Positions 45,032-54,792 of a stretch of 64,000 bases of DNA are shown here, one piece after another. The notes beneath the pieces were generated by a model. That model searched no databases, was not told where the DNA came from, and worked only from the letters and a program-made list of their open reading frames with translations. The DNA lies in NCBI RefSeq assembly GCF_016862995.1, contig NZ_BOOA01000003.1:124001-188000 (forward strand), given 5' to 3'. Made by a program: the position numbers and the translations under genes. Each line of letters begins with the position of its first letter. Position 1 is the stretch's first letter. The stretch is from Acrocarpospora phusangensis (GTDB taxonomy: Bacteria > Actinomycetota > Actinomycetes > Streptosporangiales > Streptosporangiaceae).

Positions 45032-45958
45032 GTGGTCTTCAAACGCTTGCTGGGTGCCTTCGGAGTCGGCGCGCCCTCGGTGGACACCGTGCTGTCCGTC
45101 GCACGCGTCCAGCCCGGCCAGACACTCGCGGGGCAGGTGCGGCTTTCCGGCGGCGACTTCGACGCCGAGATCGAGCACGTCACCCTGCATCTGGTGGCCC
45201 GGATCGAGATCGAGCACGGCGACGGCGAGCACGCCGGAGTGCGGGAGTTCTTCAGCGTCCGCGTGAGCGGTCCGTTCACGCTGGCCAGCGGCGAGCAGCG
45301 CGCCCTCGACTTCCAGATCCCGGTGCCGTGGGAGACCCCGGTCAGCCAGATCGGCGGGCAGCCGCTGAGGGGGATGGCCGTCGGCGTCAGCACCGAGCTG
45401 GCCATCGCCAAGGCCGTCGACAAGGGCGATCTGGACATGATCGCGGTCGAGCCGCTGCCGTCGCAGTTGCGGGTGCTGCAGGCGCTGCTGGATCTGGGCT
45501 TCCAGTTCAAGTCCGCGGATCTGGAGGCGGGCCACGTCTACGGCGTCCACCAGGACCTGCCCTTCTACCAGGAGATCGAGTTCCGCCCGTCGCCCCGGTA
45601 CTCGGGTCTCGTCGGCGAACTCGAACTCACCTTCATCGCCGGCCCGCACTCGCTCGACGTGATCCTGGAGGCCGACAAGGGCGCCGGGCGGTTCTCCGGT
45701 GACGCCATCGGCCGGTTCCAGCTCAGCCACGACGACGCTCTGCGTACCGACTGGCCGGCCGAACTCGACCGCTGGCTCTCCAGCCTCGCCCAGTACGGCA
45801 ACGCCCACTACGGGCACCACGGTCACCACGGTCACCACGGGTCTGGGTTGGGTGGTGCGGTCGCGGCCGGTGCCGCCGGATTCGTCGGTGGCATGGTCGT
45901 GGGTGAAGTCCTTGAGGAGGTCTTCGAAGGAGACGAGGACGAAGGCGGCGACTGGTAG
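45032..45958 (+). CDS. Spo0M-like sporulation-control protein
   Basis: The 308-aa protein begins MVFKRLLGAFGVGAPSVDTVL (in parts), with an arrestin-like beta-sandwich throughout (residues 1-245). In Bacillus, Spo0M affects sporulation. The C-terminus adds a His-rich YGHHGHHGHHG stretch and a Gly/Ala segment, then an acidic tail (EEVFEGDEDEGGDW). The His tract might bind metal. GTG 45032 follows AGGGAG. A strong terminator follows directly. Confidence 0.85.
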   Translation: MVFKRLLGAFGVGAPSVDTVLSVARVQPGQTLAGQVRLSGGDFDAEIEHVTLHLVARIEIEHGDGEHAGVREFFSVRVSGPFTLASGEQRALDFQIPVPWETPVSQIGGQPLRGMAVGVSTELAIAKAVDKGDLDMIAVEPLPSQLRVLQALLDLGFQFKSADLEAGHVYGVHQDLPFYQEIEFRPSPRYSGLVGELELTFIAGPHSLDVILEADKGAGRFSGDAIGRFQLSHDDALRTDWPAELDRWLSSLAQYGNAHYGHHGHHGHHGSGLGGAVAAGAAGFVGGMVVGEVLEEVFEGDEDEGGDW

Positions 45959-45968
45959 CCGTCTTCGA

Positions 45969-46003
45969 CCGGTAGGACAGCAGTCGATTTGCTGTCCTAC
46001 CGG
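45969..46003 (+). terminator. Strong intrinsic terminator-like hairpin
   Basis: A perfect 14-bp stem (45969-45982 with 45990-46003) with loop GTCGATT, followed by a T-containing stretch (TTTCT), ends the Spo0M-like gene. Confidence 0.85.
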
Positions 46004-46031
46004 GTTTCTCCGAATATCGGAATGGCCGGGG

Positions 46032-46091
46032 TTCTCGCCGTTATCCGGCGCCGTTAGCGTAGGTGACGCTTCTCGCCGTACCGGCGCCAAG
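46032..46091 (+). repeat. 60-bp dispersed element, copy A
   Basis: This 60-bp sequence recurs in inverted orientation at 61561-61620 with four mismatches. Inside, TTCTCGCCGT occurs twice, each followed by a CCGGCGCC-like block, giving a two-part symmetric structure. It lies intergenically between a terminator and the next converging gene. Confidence 0.85.
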
Positions 46092-46145
46092 TTGGGTTGG
46101 CGGCCAGGTGGGCCTGTTTTGTTGGCGGCTTGATTCTGAGCAGTT

Positions 46146-46625
46146 TCAGTGGCCTGTTCCGGTCCATGCCCATGTGCGTGGGTTGAAGAACGACCAGACT
46201 CCCGTACAGGCCATACGCAGGTCCAGGGTGTTGTCGTAGCCGTATTCGGTTCGCACCGTCCACTTATAGTATTCGGTGCTGCCAGGGCAATCTCCGGAGT
46301 GGTACCTGATGCCGGCTTCGATGTGCTGCCACATCGATGGTTCGACGGTCGTCCTGCCGTTGAACATGCGGCTGGTCGCCTGCTCCGTCGCCGGTCCGTA
46401 ATCGCCGTCGATGAATTCGTACGGGAGGGCCAGCGCGTTGACGGCGATGGCCTGCCAGAGCCTGACCACATTGCCCACCCGGACACAGGAAGGATCCGTA
46501 CGGCAGAGGCGATGGTTGTCGCCCCAGCCCCACGTGACGGAATCCGCCGATGCCGGAGTCGGGAAGACGAACAGCAACGCGAGCCCCAATGTCAGGGCGC
46601 TGAGGATTCGCATGACTTTGCGCAT
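46146..46625 (-). CDS. Secreted peptidoglycan-binding-domain protein
   Basis: The 159-aa protein has a signal peptide (ILSALTLGLALLFVFPTPASA) and a PG-binding-1-like motif VRLWQAIAVNALALPYEFIDGDYGPATEQATSRMF (in parts). Two to four cysteines may form disulfides (HRLCRTDPSC, SGDCPG, RMACTG). It probably binds cell wall or acts in exported cell-wall work. GAGGGTGAG lies before ATG 46625. Confidence 0.78.
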   Translation of the reverse strand: MRKVMRILSALTLGLALLFVFPTPASADSVTWGWGDNHRLCRTDPSCVRVGNVVRLWQAIAVNALALPYEFIDGDYGPATEQATSRMFNGRTTVEPSMWQHIEAGIRYHSGDCPGSTEYYKWTVRTEYGYDNTLDLRMACTGVWSFFNPRTWAWTGTGH

Positions 46626-46794
46626 GGGCTCACCCTCTCGATATGACCGGGTCTGGTTCCGCCAGGGCGTGATCGGAATGCCAAATCCCGTGTAGCCGAC
46701 CTCTGCCGGCCACTCTGTCGATAACGAGAGTCACATTGTCCGATATATTTCCCGTACAACGCAGAACGTAATACGGTCATCACGGAACGTTCGG

Positions 46795-48024
46795 CTACGA
46801 CTGCGGGGCGGTCACCTGGGGGCCGTGGCCTGGGGCGACGGAACCTTGGAGGACCAGGGCGGCGCCGCCGATGGCGGCGGAGTCGCGGGGGTTGCTCGAC
46901 AGGTCCACCTGGATCTTGTGGATATCGCGGGAGAAGGCCCGTTTCGCGAGGTGCCGGCGGATCTCGCTGACGTACAGGGAACCGGCGATGGCGAAGCCCG
47001 GCCCGGCGAGCACGAGGGTGTCGAGGTCCCAGAGGTTGGCGAGGGTGAGGGCGCCGTCGGCGAGCAGGAGGGCGGATTCGTCGATGAGGGCGCGGGCCTG
47101 GCCGTCGCCGTAGATGGCCGCCCGGGCGAGGACGTCGAAGGCGCGCGCGTCCGGGTCGTCCGGGCGGATGCGCAGGCGGTCGGCCAGGCCGGGGATGGTG
47201 CGGGCGCGGCCGACCAGGGCGGCGGGCGCGGCGTACAGTTCGAGGCAGCCGCGGTTGCCGCAGCGGCAGGGGGCGCCGTCGCGGACCACCGAGACGTGGC
47301 CGATCTCGCCCGCGTTGGAGCTGGCGCCGCGGTGGAGCGCGCCGTCGAGGACGACTCCGGAGCCGATGCCCGAGTTCATGTACAGGCAGCCGAAGGTGCG
47401 CTCCCGCGAGACCTGCCGTCCCCAGAACTCGCCGACGGCGGCGGCCGCGGCGTCGCTGTCGATGAGCACGGGAACGCCAAGCTCGGCGGTGAGGGCCTGG
47501 CCGAGGTCGAGGCCGGCCCACCGTTCGAGTCCGGGCAGCGCGAGGAACCTGCCCCGGGCCACGTCCACCGGGCCGGGGGCGACGACGGCCAGACCGGCCA
47601 CGCTCTGCGCCGCCAGGCCGAGCCCCTGCGTGACGTCGCGGTAGAGCCCGGCCAGTTGGGCGACGACGTCGTCCGGGTCCTCGGCGGGCGGTGCGGAGAC
47701 GAGTTCGCGGCCGACCGTGCCGCCGCGGGTGTCGGTCACGACGCAGGTGAGTGTGTCGGCTCCGACGCGGATTCCGACGCCGTATGCTGAGCGGGAGTTG
47801 ATCACGAGCAGGGTCCGGGGCTTGCCACCGGTCGCGACCGTGTCACCGGTCTCCCGCACGACGCCGTCGTCGAGCAGCCGGCGGACGATGTTGGAGATCG
47901 TCGGCTGGGTCAGCCCGGTCGCCTCCACGAGCTCCACCCGGCTGATCGGCCCCGAGGACCGGATCAGATCGACGACGAGCGCACGGCTCCCGGGCCCCGC
48001 GACCGTGGACTCTCGTCGGGCCAC
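46795..48024 (-). CDS. ROK-family transcriptional regulator
   Basis: The 409-aa protein has an N-terminal winged helix-turn-helix (ISRVELVEATGLTQPTISNIVRRLLDDGVV, in parts) and a ROK sugar-kinase-like domain with GEIGHVSV and the zinc motif CRCGNRGCLE. It probably senses a sugar or sugar phosphate and controls the divergent carbohydrate locus. GTG 48024 after GAGAGGCGG is preferred over a TTG two codons earlier. The AGATTA-C-TAATCT palindrome about 950 bp away is a candidate binding site. Confidence 0.88.
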   Translation of the reverse strand: MARRESTVAGPGSRALVVDLIRSSGPISRVELVEATGLTQPTISNIVRRLLDDGVVRETGDTVATGGKPRTLLVINSRSAYGVGIRVGADTLTCVVTDTRGGTVGRELVSAPPAEDPDDVVAQLAGLYRDVTQGLGLAAQSVAGLAVVAPGPVDVARGRFLALPGLERWAGLDLGQALTAELGVPVLIDSDAAAAAVGEFWGRQVSRERTFGCLYMNSGIGSGVVLDGALHRGASSNAGEIGHVSVVRDGAPCRCGNRGCLELYAAPAALVGRARTIPGLADRLRIRPDDPDARAFDVLARAAIYGDGQARALIDESALLLADGALTLANLWDLDTLVLAGPGFAIAGSLYVSEIRRHLAKRAFSRDIHKIQVDLSSNPRDSAAIGGAALVLQGSVAPGHGPQVTAPQS

Positions 48025-48107
48025 GCTCAAACCGCCTCTCGCCCCCGCCGTGGGTACGGCACCACTACGTTACGGGGCACGAGGTTAGTTCACGAGGGAG
48101 GGCACCG

Positions 48108-48971
48108 ATGGTCGCGGTATCGACGGGCACGGCGACATGCCTGCGGGCGGGCACGCCGGTGGGGCTCGCCCTCGTACGCGACGCCGAGGTGCTCGGGGCG
48201 GAGCCGTTCTTCCACGAGTTCATCGCGGGCATGGAACGCGTCCTCGTCCCGCTGGGCGTGCCGGTCCTCCTCCAGGTGGTCGCGACCGTACGGCAGGCGA
48301 GCGACCGCATGCGCGCCTGGGCGGCGGAAGGCCAGGTGCAGGGCATGATCCTGATCGACCTGCTGCCCGGCGACGAGCGGGTGGCGCTGGTCCGCGACCT
48401 GGGCATGCCGACCGTGGTCATCGGCGACCCGGTCACGGCCGGCGGGCTGCCGACGGTGTGGACGCAGGACGAGGTGGCCATGCGCGACGTCGTGGCCGCG
48501 CTGGTCGCGGGCGGTCACCAGCATCTCGGCCATGTCGCGGGACCTGCGGAGATGGCCCACACGATCATCCGCCGCCGGACGTTCGACGCGGTCGCGGCGG
48601 AGCACGGCGTACGGACGACGACGTTCGACGGCGACTACTCGGAGGCGGCCGGGGTGCGTGCCGTGGCCACCCTGATGGAGATCGAGGACCGGCCGACGGC
48701 GCTGGTCTTCGACAACGACGTGATGGCGCTGGGCGCGCTCCACGAGGCGAGCCGCCTGGAGCTGGCGGTCCCGGCCGACCTCTCCCTGGTGGCGTGGGAC
48801 GACTCGGCGCTCTGCCAGCTGGCGCAGCCGCCGCTCAGCGCGGTCAGCCATGACGTGCAGGCCTTGGGGGAGCTGGTGGGCGAGACCCTGGCCGAGGTCC
48901 TGTCGGGAGCCGCGCCGCGGGTGATCACGGCCGCGCCGGCGACGCTGGTCGTCCGAGGCTCGAGCATTTAA
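48108..48971 (+). CDS. LacI-type sugar-binding sensor without a DNA-binding domain
   Basis: The 287-aa protein aligns with the periplasmic-binding-protein-like core of LacI-family regulators: VGLALVRDAEVL, FFHEFIAGMERVL, FDNDVMALGALHEASRLELAVPADLSLVAWDD (in parts) and the final VVRGSSI. The N-terminal LacI helix-turn-helix is missing; only 14 residues precede the core. It may modulate the neighbouring ROK regulator or act as a decoy. It is first in the rightward order of the locus and its stop is right before the AT-rich operator region. Confidence 0.8.
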   Translation: MVAVSTGTATCLRAGTPVGLALVRDAEVLGAEPFFHEFIAGMERVLVPLGVPVLLQVVATVRQASDRMRAWAAEGQVQGMILIDLLPGDERVALVRDLGMPTVVIGDPVTAGGLPTVWTQDEVAMRDVVAALVAGGHQHLGHVAGPAEMAHTIIRRRTFDAVAAEHGVRTTTFDGDYSEAAGVRAVATLMEIEDRPTALVFDNDVMALGALHEASRLELAVPADLSLVAWDDSALCQLAQPPLSAVSHDVQALGELVGETLAEVLSGAAPRVITAAPATLVVRGSSI

Positions 48972-48973
48972 TA

Positions 48974-48986
48974 GATTACTAATCTT
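48974..48986. promoter_or_regulatory. Perfect 13-bp palindrome, probable operator of the sugar locus
   Basis: AGATTA-C-TAATCT sits in an unusually AT-rich stretch just upstream of the sugar-binding-protein gene, a natural site for a repressor such as the nearby ROK protein. The centre base is C. Confidence 0.6.
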
Positions 48987-49091
48987 TCTTATTGACGCCA
49001 GGGCTTCCGTCCTGCACGCTGTGGTTCGTACGCCTCAGCAATGTCCTCGCAACCCACCAGTAACCCCCGGGACACAAGCAAAGGAAGCCCC

Positions 49092-50414
49092 ATGCACCGC
49101 ACCACGCCACGGGCCGTACGAGCCGTGGCCGCGTTCGCCGTCGGAGCGCTCACCCTCTCCCTCGCCGCCTGCGGCTCCGATGAACCGGCCGCTCCCGCCG
49201 CCACGGCCGGAGCGGCGCAAGGCGGCTCCATCGACGTCGTCACCCGCTGGTCGTCGGGCAACTCGGCGGCCGCGGCCCAGAAGCGCGTCTTCGACGCGTT
49301 CACCGCGGAGACCGGCATAAAGATCAACTCCACCGAGGGTCTCGAAGCCATCGACGACCAGGTGGAGAACGCCGTGGCGGCGGGCAAGTCGCCCGACCTG
49401 GTGATCGTCAACCTGTTCGACAAGACGGTGGGCTGGCTGGAGGCGGGCGTCACCGTCCCCGTCGACCAGTACGTCAAGGACTGGGGCCTGGCCGGCAAGA
49501 TGAAGCCGGAGGCCCTCGACGAGTGGCGGGTCGGCGGCGTCGCCGGCGGCGAACTGCAGGGCCTGCCGTTCTCCGGGTTCAGCTGGCCGCTCTGGTACAA
49601 CGACGAACTGCTGGCCAAGGCCGGCGTCACGGCCGTCCCGAAGACCACCGACGAGCTGATCGACGCGGCCGAGAAGCTGCGCGAAGCCGGGATCGGGCCG
49701 GTCACGGTCGGCGGCAACGACTGGAGCGGCCAGAAGCTCTTCTACCAGATCGCGCAGTCGTTCACCGACGCCGCGACCATGAAGAAGGTCATGCGGGAAG
49801 GCGGCTACTGCGCGACCCCGACCGTCCTCAACGGCATCAAGCTCTTCACCGACCTGCGCGACGCGAAGGTCTTCGTGGACAACGTCGCCGGTCTCAGCGC
49901 CGACGACATGTACGCCTCCTTCTACTCCGGCAAGGCCGCGATCATGTCCGCCGGCTCATGGGCGTACACCGAATCGGCGGCCTCCGGCACCGGGATCGAG
50001 AAGCACACGACGCTCGGCGGCTTCCCCGTGCCGAGCGGCTCGGCCTACCCCAAGCCGACCGCCTACCAGGGCTTCACCGGCGTCGGCTTCATGATCACCA
50101 AGCAGGGCGCGCAGCCCGACCGGATCGACAAGGTCCGCCAGCTCGTGACCAAGTTCTACGCCGAGGCGGCCGTCGGCGACTTCGTCAAGGACGCCAGCAT
50201 CCTGCCTCCGATCAGCGGCGACTTCGCCTCGTACGCGACCGACCCGCTGCTGGCCAAGTCGCTCGGCCTCGAAGCCGCCGTCGACTACGCGGTCCTGCCC
50301 GACGTCTGGATCGGCTCCGCGTCCGACCCGATCACCCAGGTCCTGACCGGGGCCTACGGCGAGTCCACCCCGCAGGAGATCTGCGCGGCGCTCGACACCG
50401 CCACCAAGGGCTGA
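49092..50414 (+). CDS. ABC transporter sugar-binding lipoprotein
   Basis: The 440-aa extracellular solute-binding protein (family 1) has lipobox LSLAAC. The mature part includes VVTRWSSGNSAAAAQKRVFDAF and GFSWPLWYNDELLAKAG (in parts). The start at 49092 follows AAGGAAG; an earlier in-frame ATG would add residues before the signal peptide. It is the binding component for the two permeases that follow. The cognate sugar is likely a mannoside or another oligosaccharide released by the enzymes downstream. Confidence 0.88.
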   Translation: MHRTTPRAVRAVAAFAVGALTLSLAACGSDEPAAPAATAGAAQGGSIDVVTRWSSGNSAAAAQKRVFDAFTAETGIKINSTEGLEAIDDQVENAVAAGKSPDLVIVNLFDKTVGWLEAGVTVPVDQYVKDWGLAGKMKPEALDEWRVGGVAGGELQGLPFSGFSWPLWYNDELLAKAGVTAVPKTTDELIDAAEKLREAGIGPVTVGGNDWSGQKLFYQIAQSFTDAATMKKVMREGGYCATPTVLNGIKLFTDLRDAKVFVDNVAGLSADDMYASFYSGKAAIMSAGSWAYTESAASGTGIEKHTTLGGFPVPSGSAYPKPTAYQGFTGVGFMITKQGAQPDRIDKVRQLVTKFYAEAAVGDFVKDASILPPISGDFASYATDPLLAKSLGLEAAVDYAVLPDVWIGSASDPITQVLTGAYGESTPQEICAALDTATKG

Positions 50415-50429
50415 GACCCCGCTCGCCGA

Positions 50430-50460
50430 GGTGAGGCCGCCGCAACCCGGCGGCCTCACC
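50430..50460 (+). terminator. Attenuator-like hairpin between binding-protein and permease genes
   Basis: A perfect 13-bp stem (50430-50442 with 50448-50460) with loop CAACC lies between the binding-protein stop and the permease start. Such intergenic hairpins often reduce transcription into permease genes or protect the upstream mRNA. Confidence 0.7.
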
Positions 50461-50483
50461 CTGCCCTAAGGAATCCCACAGAA

Positions 50484-51383
50484 GTGTCATCGACCAGCAT
50501 CCGCGCCGGCGCCCGACGGCGCGGGGTCCTCTGGCTGACCGTCCCGTCCCTCGTCTGGTTCGCCGTCTTCTCGGTCGGCCCGCTCGCCGCCATGTTCGTG
50601 ATCGCCACCCTGCGGTGGAAGAGCCTGCTGTACGAACCGACGTACATCGGCGTCGAGAACATCACGAAGGTCTTCGCGGACCCGACATTCCACGCGGCGA
50701 TCCGCAACAGCGTGATCCAGGTCGCCGTTGCGATCCCGGTGATGATCCCGCTGGCCTTCATGCTCGGCTACCACCTCTACACCAAGCCCCGCGGCTACCG
50801 CGTCCTGTCGGTGCTCTACTTCTCGCCCGGCCTCATCTCGATCTCCACCACCGGGATGATCTTCTACGGGGTGCTGTCCCCGAACGGCGGCGTCAACGGC
50901 CTGCTCGGCACCCTCGGCCTCGACTCCTGGGCCACCGCCTGGCTGGCCGACCCGGATACCGCGCTGGCGACCCTCATCGCCATCGACCTCTGGCGCGGCG
51001 TCGGCTGGACGGCGGTGTTGTTCGCCGCCCGCCTGGCCAGCCTGCCGGCGGAGGTGATCGAGGCGGCCCAGATCGACGGTGCGGGACGGCTGCGCACCAT
51101 GTGGCAGGTCGCCTTCCCGATGGTCAAGGACTACGTGCGCACGCTGACCATGCTGCAGTTCCTCTGGACGCTGTTCACCTCGGCCGCCCTGATCCTGCTG
51201 CTCACCAAGGGTGGTCCCGGCACCTCCTCGACCACGCTGTCCTACCTCGTCTACGCCAAGGCCTTCGCCCAGCGGGACCTCGGCTACAGCCAGGTGGTCG
51301 GCGTCGTGCTGCTCCTGTTCGGCATCGCCGGGATGTTCCTCATCCGCGCGCTGCTGCGCAGCCGCGAGGAGGACACCCGATGA
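50484..51383 (+). CDS. ABC transporter permease (sugar, MalF-like)
   Basis: The 299-aa permease has six membrane segments and the EAA motif region [23 protein letters not shown] (in parts). Its end overlaps the next permease by ATGA. The locus has no ATPase gene; many actinomycete sugar importers share one multitask ATPase such as MsiK, so that is expected. GTG 50484 follows AAGGA. Confidence 0.88.
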   Translation: MSSTSIRAGARRRGVLWLTVPSLVWFAVFSVGPLAAMFVIATLRWKSLLYEPTYIGVENITKVFADPTFHAAIRNSVIQVAVAIPVMIPLAFMLGYHLYTKPRGYRVLSVLYFSPGLISISTTGMIFYGVLSPNGGVNGLLGTLGLDSWATAWLADPDTALATLIAIDLWRGVGWTAVLFAARLASLPAEVIEAAQIDGAGRLRTMWQVAFPMVKDYVRTLTMLQFLWTLFTSAALILLLTKGGPGTSSTTLSYLVYAKAFAQRDLGYSQVVGVVLLLFGIAGMFLIRALLRSREEDTR

Positions 51384-52207
51384 AGGCTCCGCGCCGCACC
51401 GGCCTCCTCGCGACGCTCCTCTCCTGGGGGTACGCGCTGCTGCTGGCGGCCCCGCTGTACTACCTCGCGGTCAGCGCCCTCAAGTCCAACATCGAGATCT
51501 TCACGCGGCCGTTCGCGCTGCCGGCGACGTGGCTGTGGGAGAACTTCGGCACCGCCTGGCTGACCGCCGACCTCGGGGGAGCGCTGCTCAACTCCGTGCT
51601 GGTCTCGGTCGTCGCCATCGTGCTGACGCTGGGGCTGGCCATTCCGGCGGCGTACGCGCTGGCCCGGCACGACAACCGGCTCGCCCGCGTGATCACGGGC
51701 ACGTTCTCCGCCGGGTTCCTCATTCCGCCGTTCGCCGCGCTGATCCCCACCGTCGTGCTCGCCATCCAGCTGGGGCTCTTCGGCACGCGCGAGTTCCAGA
51801 TGCTCTTCCTGCCCGCGAGCGCGCTGCCGCTGTCCGTACTGCTGCTCACGCAGTTCATGCGGACCGTGCCGCCGGCCCTGGTGGAGTCGGCCGCCCTCGA
51901 CGGCGCCGGGCACTGGCGGCTGCTGGTCAGCGTGTACGTGCCCATCGCGCGGCCCGGCGTGGCCAGCGTGACGATCCTCCAGCTGCTCACGTTCTGGAAC
52001 GAATACCTGTTCTCGCTGACCATCACCGGCACCGCGCCGGACGTGCGCACGGTCCAGGTCGCTCTGCCCACACTCATCTCCGACGCGACCAACCTCGGCG
52101 TGCTCGCCGCCGGCACCGTGCTCACCGTGCTGCCGGTCTACGTCGCGTACTCGCTCATGAATCGTCGAATGCAGGAAGCACTCACCGCGGGGGCGGTCAA
52201 AGAATGA
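51380..52207 (+). CDS. ABC transporter permease (sugar, MalG-like)
   Basis: The 275-aa permease has six membrane segments and an EAA-like loop [24 protein letters not shown] (in parts). It starts with ATG 51380, overlapping the previous stop by 4 nt, and its own stop overlaps the next ATG by 4 nt. Together with the preceding gene it makes the inner-membrane channel of a carbohydrate importer. Confidence 0.88.
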   Translation: MKAPRRTGLLATLLSWGYALLLAAPLYYLAVSALKSNIEIFTRPFALPATWLWENFGTAWLTADLGGALLNSVLVSVVAIVLTLGLAIPAAYALARHDNRLARVITGTFSAGFLIPPFAALIPTVVLAIQLGLFGTREFQMLFLPASALPLSVLLLTQFMRTVPPALVESAALDGAGHWRLLVSVYVPIARPGVASVTILQLLTFWNEYLFSLTITGTAPDVRTVQVALPTLISDATNLGVLAAGTVLTVLPVYVAYSLMNRRMQEALTAGAVKE

Positions 52208-54792
52208 CACAGATCACACAGGCCACCGTCTCCACCACCGCCCGGCTGGACCTGGGCGGGGAATGGGAACTGACCTGGGCGGGAGGGCCGGACGAGGTCC
52301 CCGAGACCGTCCGTACGGCGGCCGTGCCCGCGCGGGTGCCCGGCGAGGTGCACACGGCCCTCCTGGCAGCCGGGCTCATCGCCGACCCGGACGTCGGGTG
52401 GGGCGAGCTGGCGCAACGGTGGGTCGGACACTCGACATGGGTCTACCGGCGTCGCGTGCACTGGTCGCCGGTGCCCGGGACGCGTACCGACCTGGTGGCC
52501 GACGGACTGGACACGATCGCCGACGTCTACGTCAACGGGCGGCTGGTCGGGGCGGGGCGTGACCAGCACCTCGCGTACCGGTGGCCGGTGGACGATGCCC
52601 TGGTGCCGGGGGAGAACCTGGTCGAGGTGCGGTTCGCCTCGGCCTGGGAGGCCGCCCGCGAGCACGAGCACGCGCACGGCCCGCTGCCGAGCCCGTACGA
52701 CGAGCCCTACGCGCACGTGCGCAAGGCGGCGGCCAACTTCGGCTGGGACTGGGGACCGCACTACGTCACCGCCGGCATCTGGCGGGACATCCGCCTGGAG
52801 ACGTACACCGCCCGGATCGACCACGTCCGGCCGCTCGTCCGGCTCGACCCCGGTCACACCGTCGCCCACGTGAGCGCGCACGTGCGGGTGGACGCGCCCG
52901 AGGGCGCGCGGGTGCTCGTCGAACTGACCGACCCGGCCGGTCGGCGGGCCGGGTCGGCCTCCGGCACGGTCACCGGTGACGAGGTCACCGTCGTCCTGCG
53001 CGTGGACGCCCCGGCGCTCTGGTGGCCGGTCGGCTTCGGCGGGCAGCCGCTGTACGGCCTGCACGTGGAGCTGGAGCACCTGGGTGTGGTGGTGGACACC
53101 GCCGCCGTACGGGTGGGCCTGCGCAGCGTCGCGGTCGAAGAGCCCCCGGACGAGGTGGGCACCCGCTGGACGCTCGTCGTCAACGGCCGGCCCGTACGGG
53201 TGCGCGGGTACAACTGGATCCCCGACGACACCTTCGCCAGCCGCGTCACCCCGGAGCGAGTGGCGGAGCGGATCGACCAGGCCGTCGCCGGGAACGCCAA
53301 CCTGCTCCGCGTCTGGGGCGGCGGGCACTTCGCGACGGAGGAGTTCCTGGACGCCTGCGACGAACGCGGTGTCCTGGTCTGGCATGACTTCCTCTTCGCC
53401 TGCGCCGCCTACTGCGAGGACGAGGAGATGGTCGCGCTGGTGACCGCCGAGGCGGAGCAGGCCGTGGCGCGCATGTCGTCCCACCCGAGCCTGGTGCTCT
53501 GGTGCGGCGGCAACGAGACCGTCCTCGGCTGGCACTACTGGGGGTGGGCCGACCAGATGGGGGTGCGCGGCTGGGGCGCGCGCTACTACCTGGACGTGCT
53601 GCCCGCCGTCCTGGCCCGCCTCGATCCGACCCGGCCGTACGTGCCGAACTCGCCCTGGTCGGGCGCGATCGACCGCGACCCGGCGGCCGACACGCACGGC
53701 CTGAGCCACCTGTGGGACGCCTGGAACGAGCGCGACTACGCCCACTACCGCTATCACGACCCGGCGTTCGTCGCGGAGATGGGCTGGTGCGGCCCGCCCG
53801 CGTGGACCACGCTCGGGCGGGTCGTGGACGGCGAGACGCCCGGCCCCGACTCGCCGCTGACCCGCCACCACCTGCGGGCGATCGACGGCATGCACAAGCT
53901 GACCCGCGGTCTCCAGCCGCACGTGCCCACTCCGCGCGGCGACGCCGACTGGCACTTCGCCACCCAGGTGGTGCAGGCCCGCGCCGTCGCGGCCGGCGTG
54001 GAGTGGCTGCGCTCCCGCGAGCGCTGCGCCGGGGTCGTGGTCTGGCAGCTCAACGACTGCTGGCCGGTGATCAGCTGGTCGGCCGTGGACAGCGCGGGCG
54101 TCGAGAAGCCCTTGTGGCACGCGCTGCGCCGCTCGTTCGCCCCCCGCCTGGCCACGGTCCAGCCCGTACGGCCGGGCCCGACCCACGACCCGACCGGCGA
54201 CGCGGGCCTGGAACTCGTGCTCGTGAACGACTCCGCCACCGCCTGGCAGCCCGACGTCCTCATCCGCCGCGTCGGGCTGGACGGCCGGGAACACGCCCGG
54301 ACGCGGGTACGGCCCGCCTGCCCCGCCGGCGGCCTCGTCCGCCTGCCCCTGGACCCCTCGATCGCCCAGCCCGCCGACCCCGCGGCCGAGATGCTCGTCA
54401 TCGACGCCGGGGCAGCGCGGACCACCTGGACCTACCGCCCCGAGCGGGAGCTGACCGCTCCGCGTCCCGAGCGGGCCGTCGGCGTCACCGTCGCCGACGG
54501 CGAGCTGCACGTCACGGTCACCGCCGTGACCATCCTGCGCGACGTGTGCGTGGCCGCCGACCGGCTCGCCGCGCCACTCGGCCTGGAACCGCCCGCGCTG
54601 GCCGTGGACGACGCCCTCGTCACACTCCTGCCGGGCGAGAGCCACGTTTTCCGCATCACCCGCCGAGACGGCCACGCGATCCCCCCGGACGGCGCCGCCG
54701 CGCTCCCGACCCCCCTGCTCGACCTGGCGGTCCGGTCCTTCGGCGAGGTCACCGGCCCAAATGGGAATTCGCTCTGCAAAGGAACCCCATGA
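52204..54792 (+). CDS. GH2 beta-mannosidase
   Basis: The 862-aa GH2 enzyme has an N-terminal jelly-roll ([11 protein letters not shown]), Ig-like domains and a TIM barrel ([22 protein letters not shown]). The candidate acid/base is Glu438 in WCGGNET and the nucleophile Glu525 in FVAEMGW. Family layout favours beta-mannosidase over beta-galactosidase. No signal peptide is seen, so it probably acts on imported mannosides. It is joined by ATGA overlaps to both neighbours, giving one translationally coupled unit with the importer and the giant secreted enzyme. Confidence 0.87.
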   Translation: MTQITQATVSTTARLDLGGEWELTWAGGPDEVPETVRTAAVPARVPGEVHTALLAAGLIADPDVGWGELAQRWVGHSTWVYRRRVHWSPVPGTRTDLVADGLDTIADVYVNGRLVGAGRDQHLAYRWPVDDALVPGENLVEVRFASAWEAAREHEHAHGPLPSPYDEPYAHVRKAAANFGWDWGPHYVTAGIWRDIRLETYTARIDHVRPLVRLDPGHTVAHVSAHVRVDAPEGARVLVELTDPAGRRAGSASGTVTGDEVTVVLRVDAPALWWPVGFGGQPLYGLHVELEHLGVVVDTAAVRVGLRSVAVEEPPDEVGTRWTLVVNGRPVRVRGYNWIPDDTFASRVTPERVAERIDQAVAGNANLLRVWGGGHFATEEFLDACDERGVLVWHDFLFACAAYCEDEEMVALVTAEAEQAVARMSSHPSLVLWCGGNETVLGWHYWGWADQMGVRGWGARYYLDVLPAVLARLDPTRPYVPNSPWSGAIDRDPAADTHGLSHLWDAWNERDYAHYRYHDPAFVAEMGWCGPPAWTTLGRVVDGETPGPDSPLTRHHLRAIDGMHKLTRGLQPHVPTPRGDADWHFATQVVQARAVAAGVEWLRSRERCAGVVVWQLNDCWPVISWSAVDSAGVEKPLWHALRRSFAPRLATVQPVRPGPTHDPTGDAGLELVLVNDSATAWQPDVLIRRVGLDGREHARTRVRPACPAGGLVRLPLDPSIAQPADPAAEMLVIDAGAARTTWTYRPERELTAPRPERAVGVTVADGELHVTVTAVTILRDVCVAADRLAAPLGLEPPALAVDDALVTLLPGESHVFRITRRDGHAIPPDGAAALPTPLLDLAVRSFGEVTGPNGNSLCKGTP

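Noticed and set aside
45800-45845. Short repeats in the Spo0M-like gene as a DNA repeat element
   Set aside because: They simply encode an in-frame His-His-Gly tract in a good gene.
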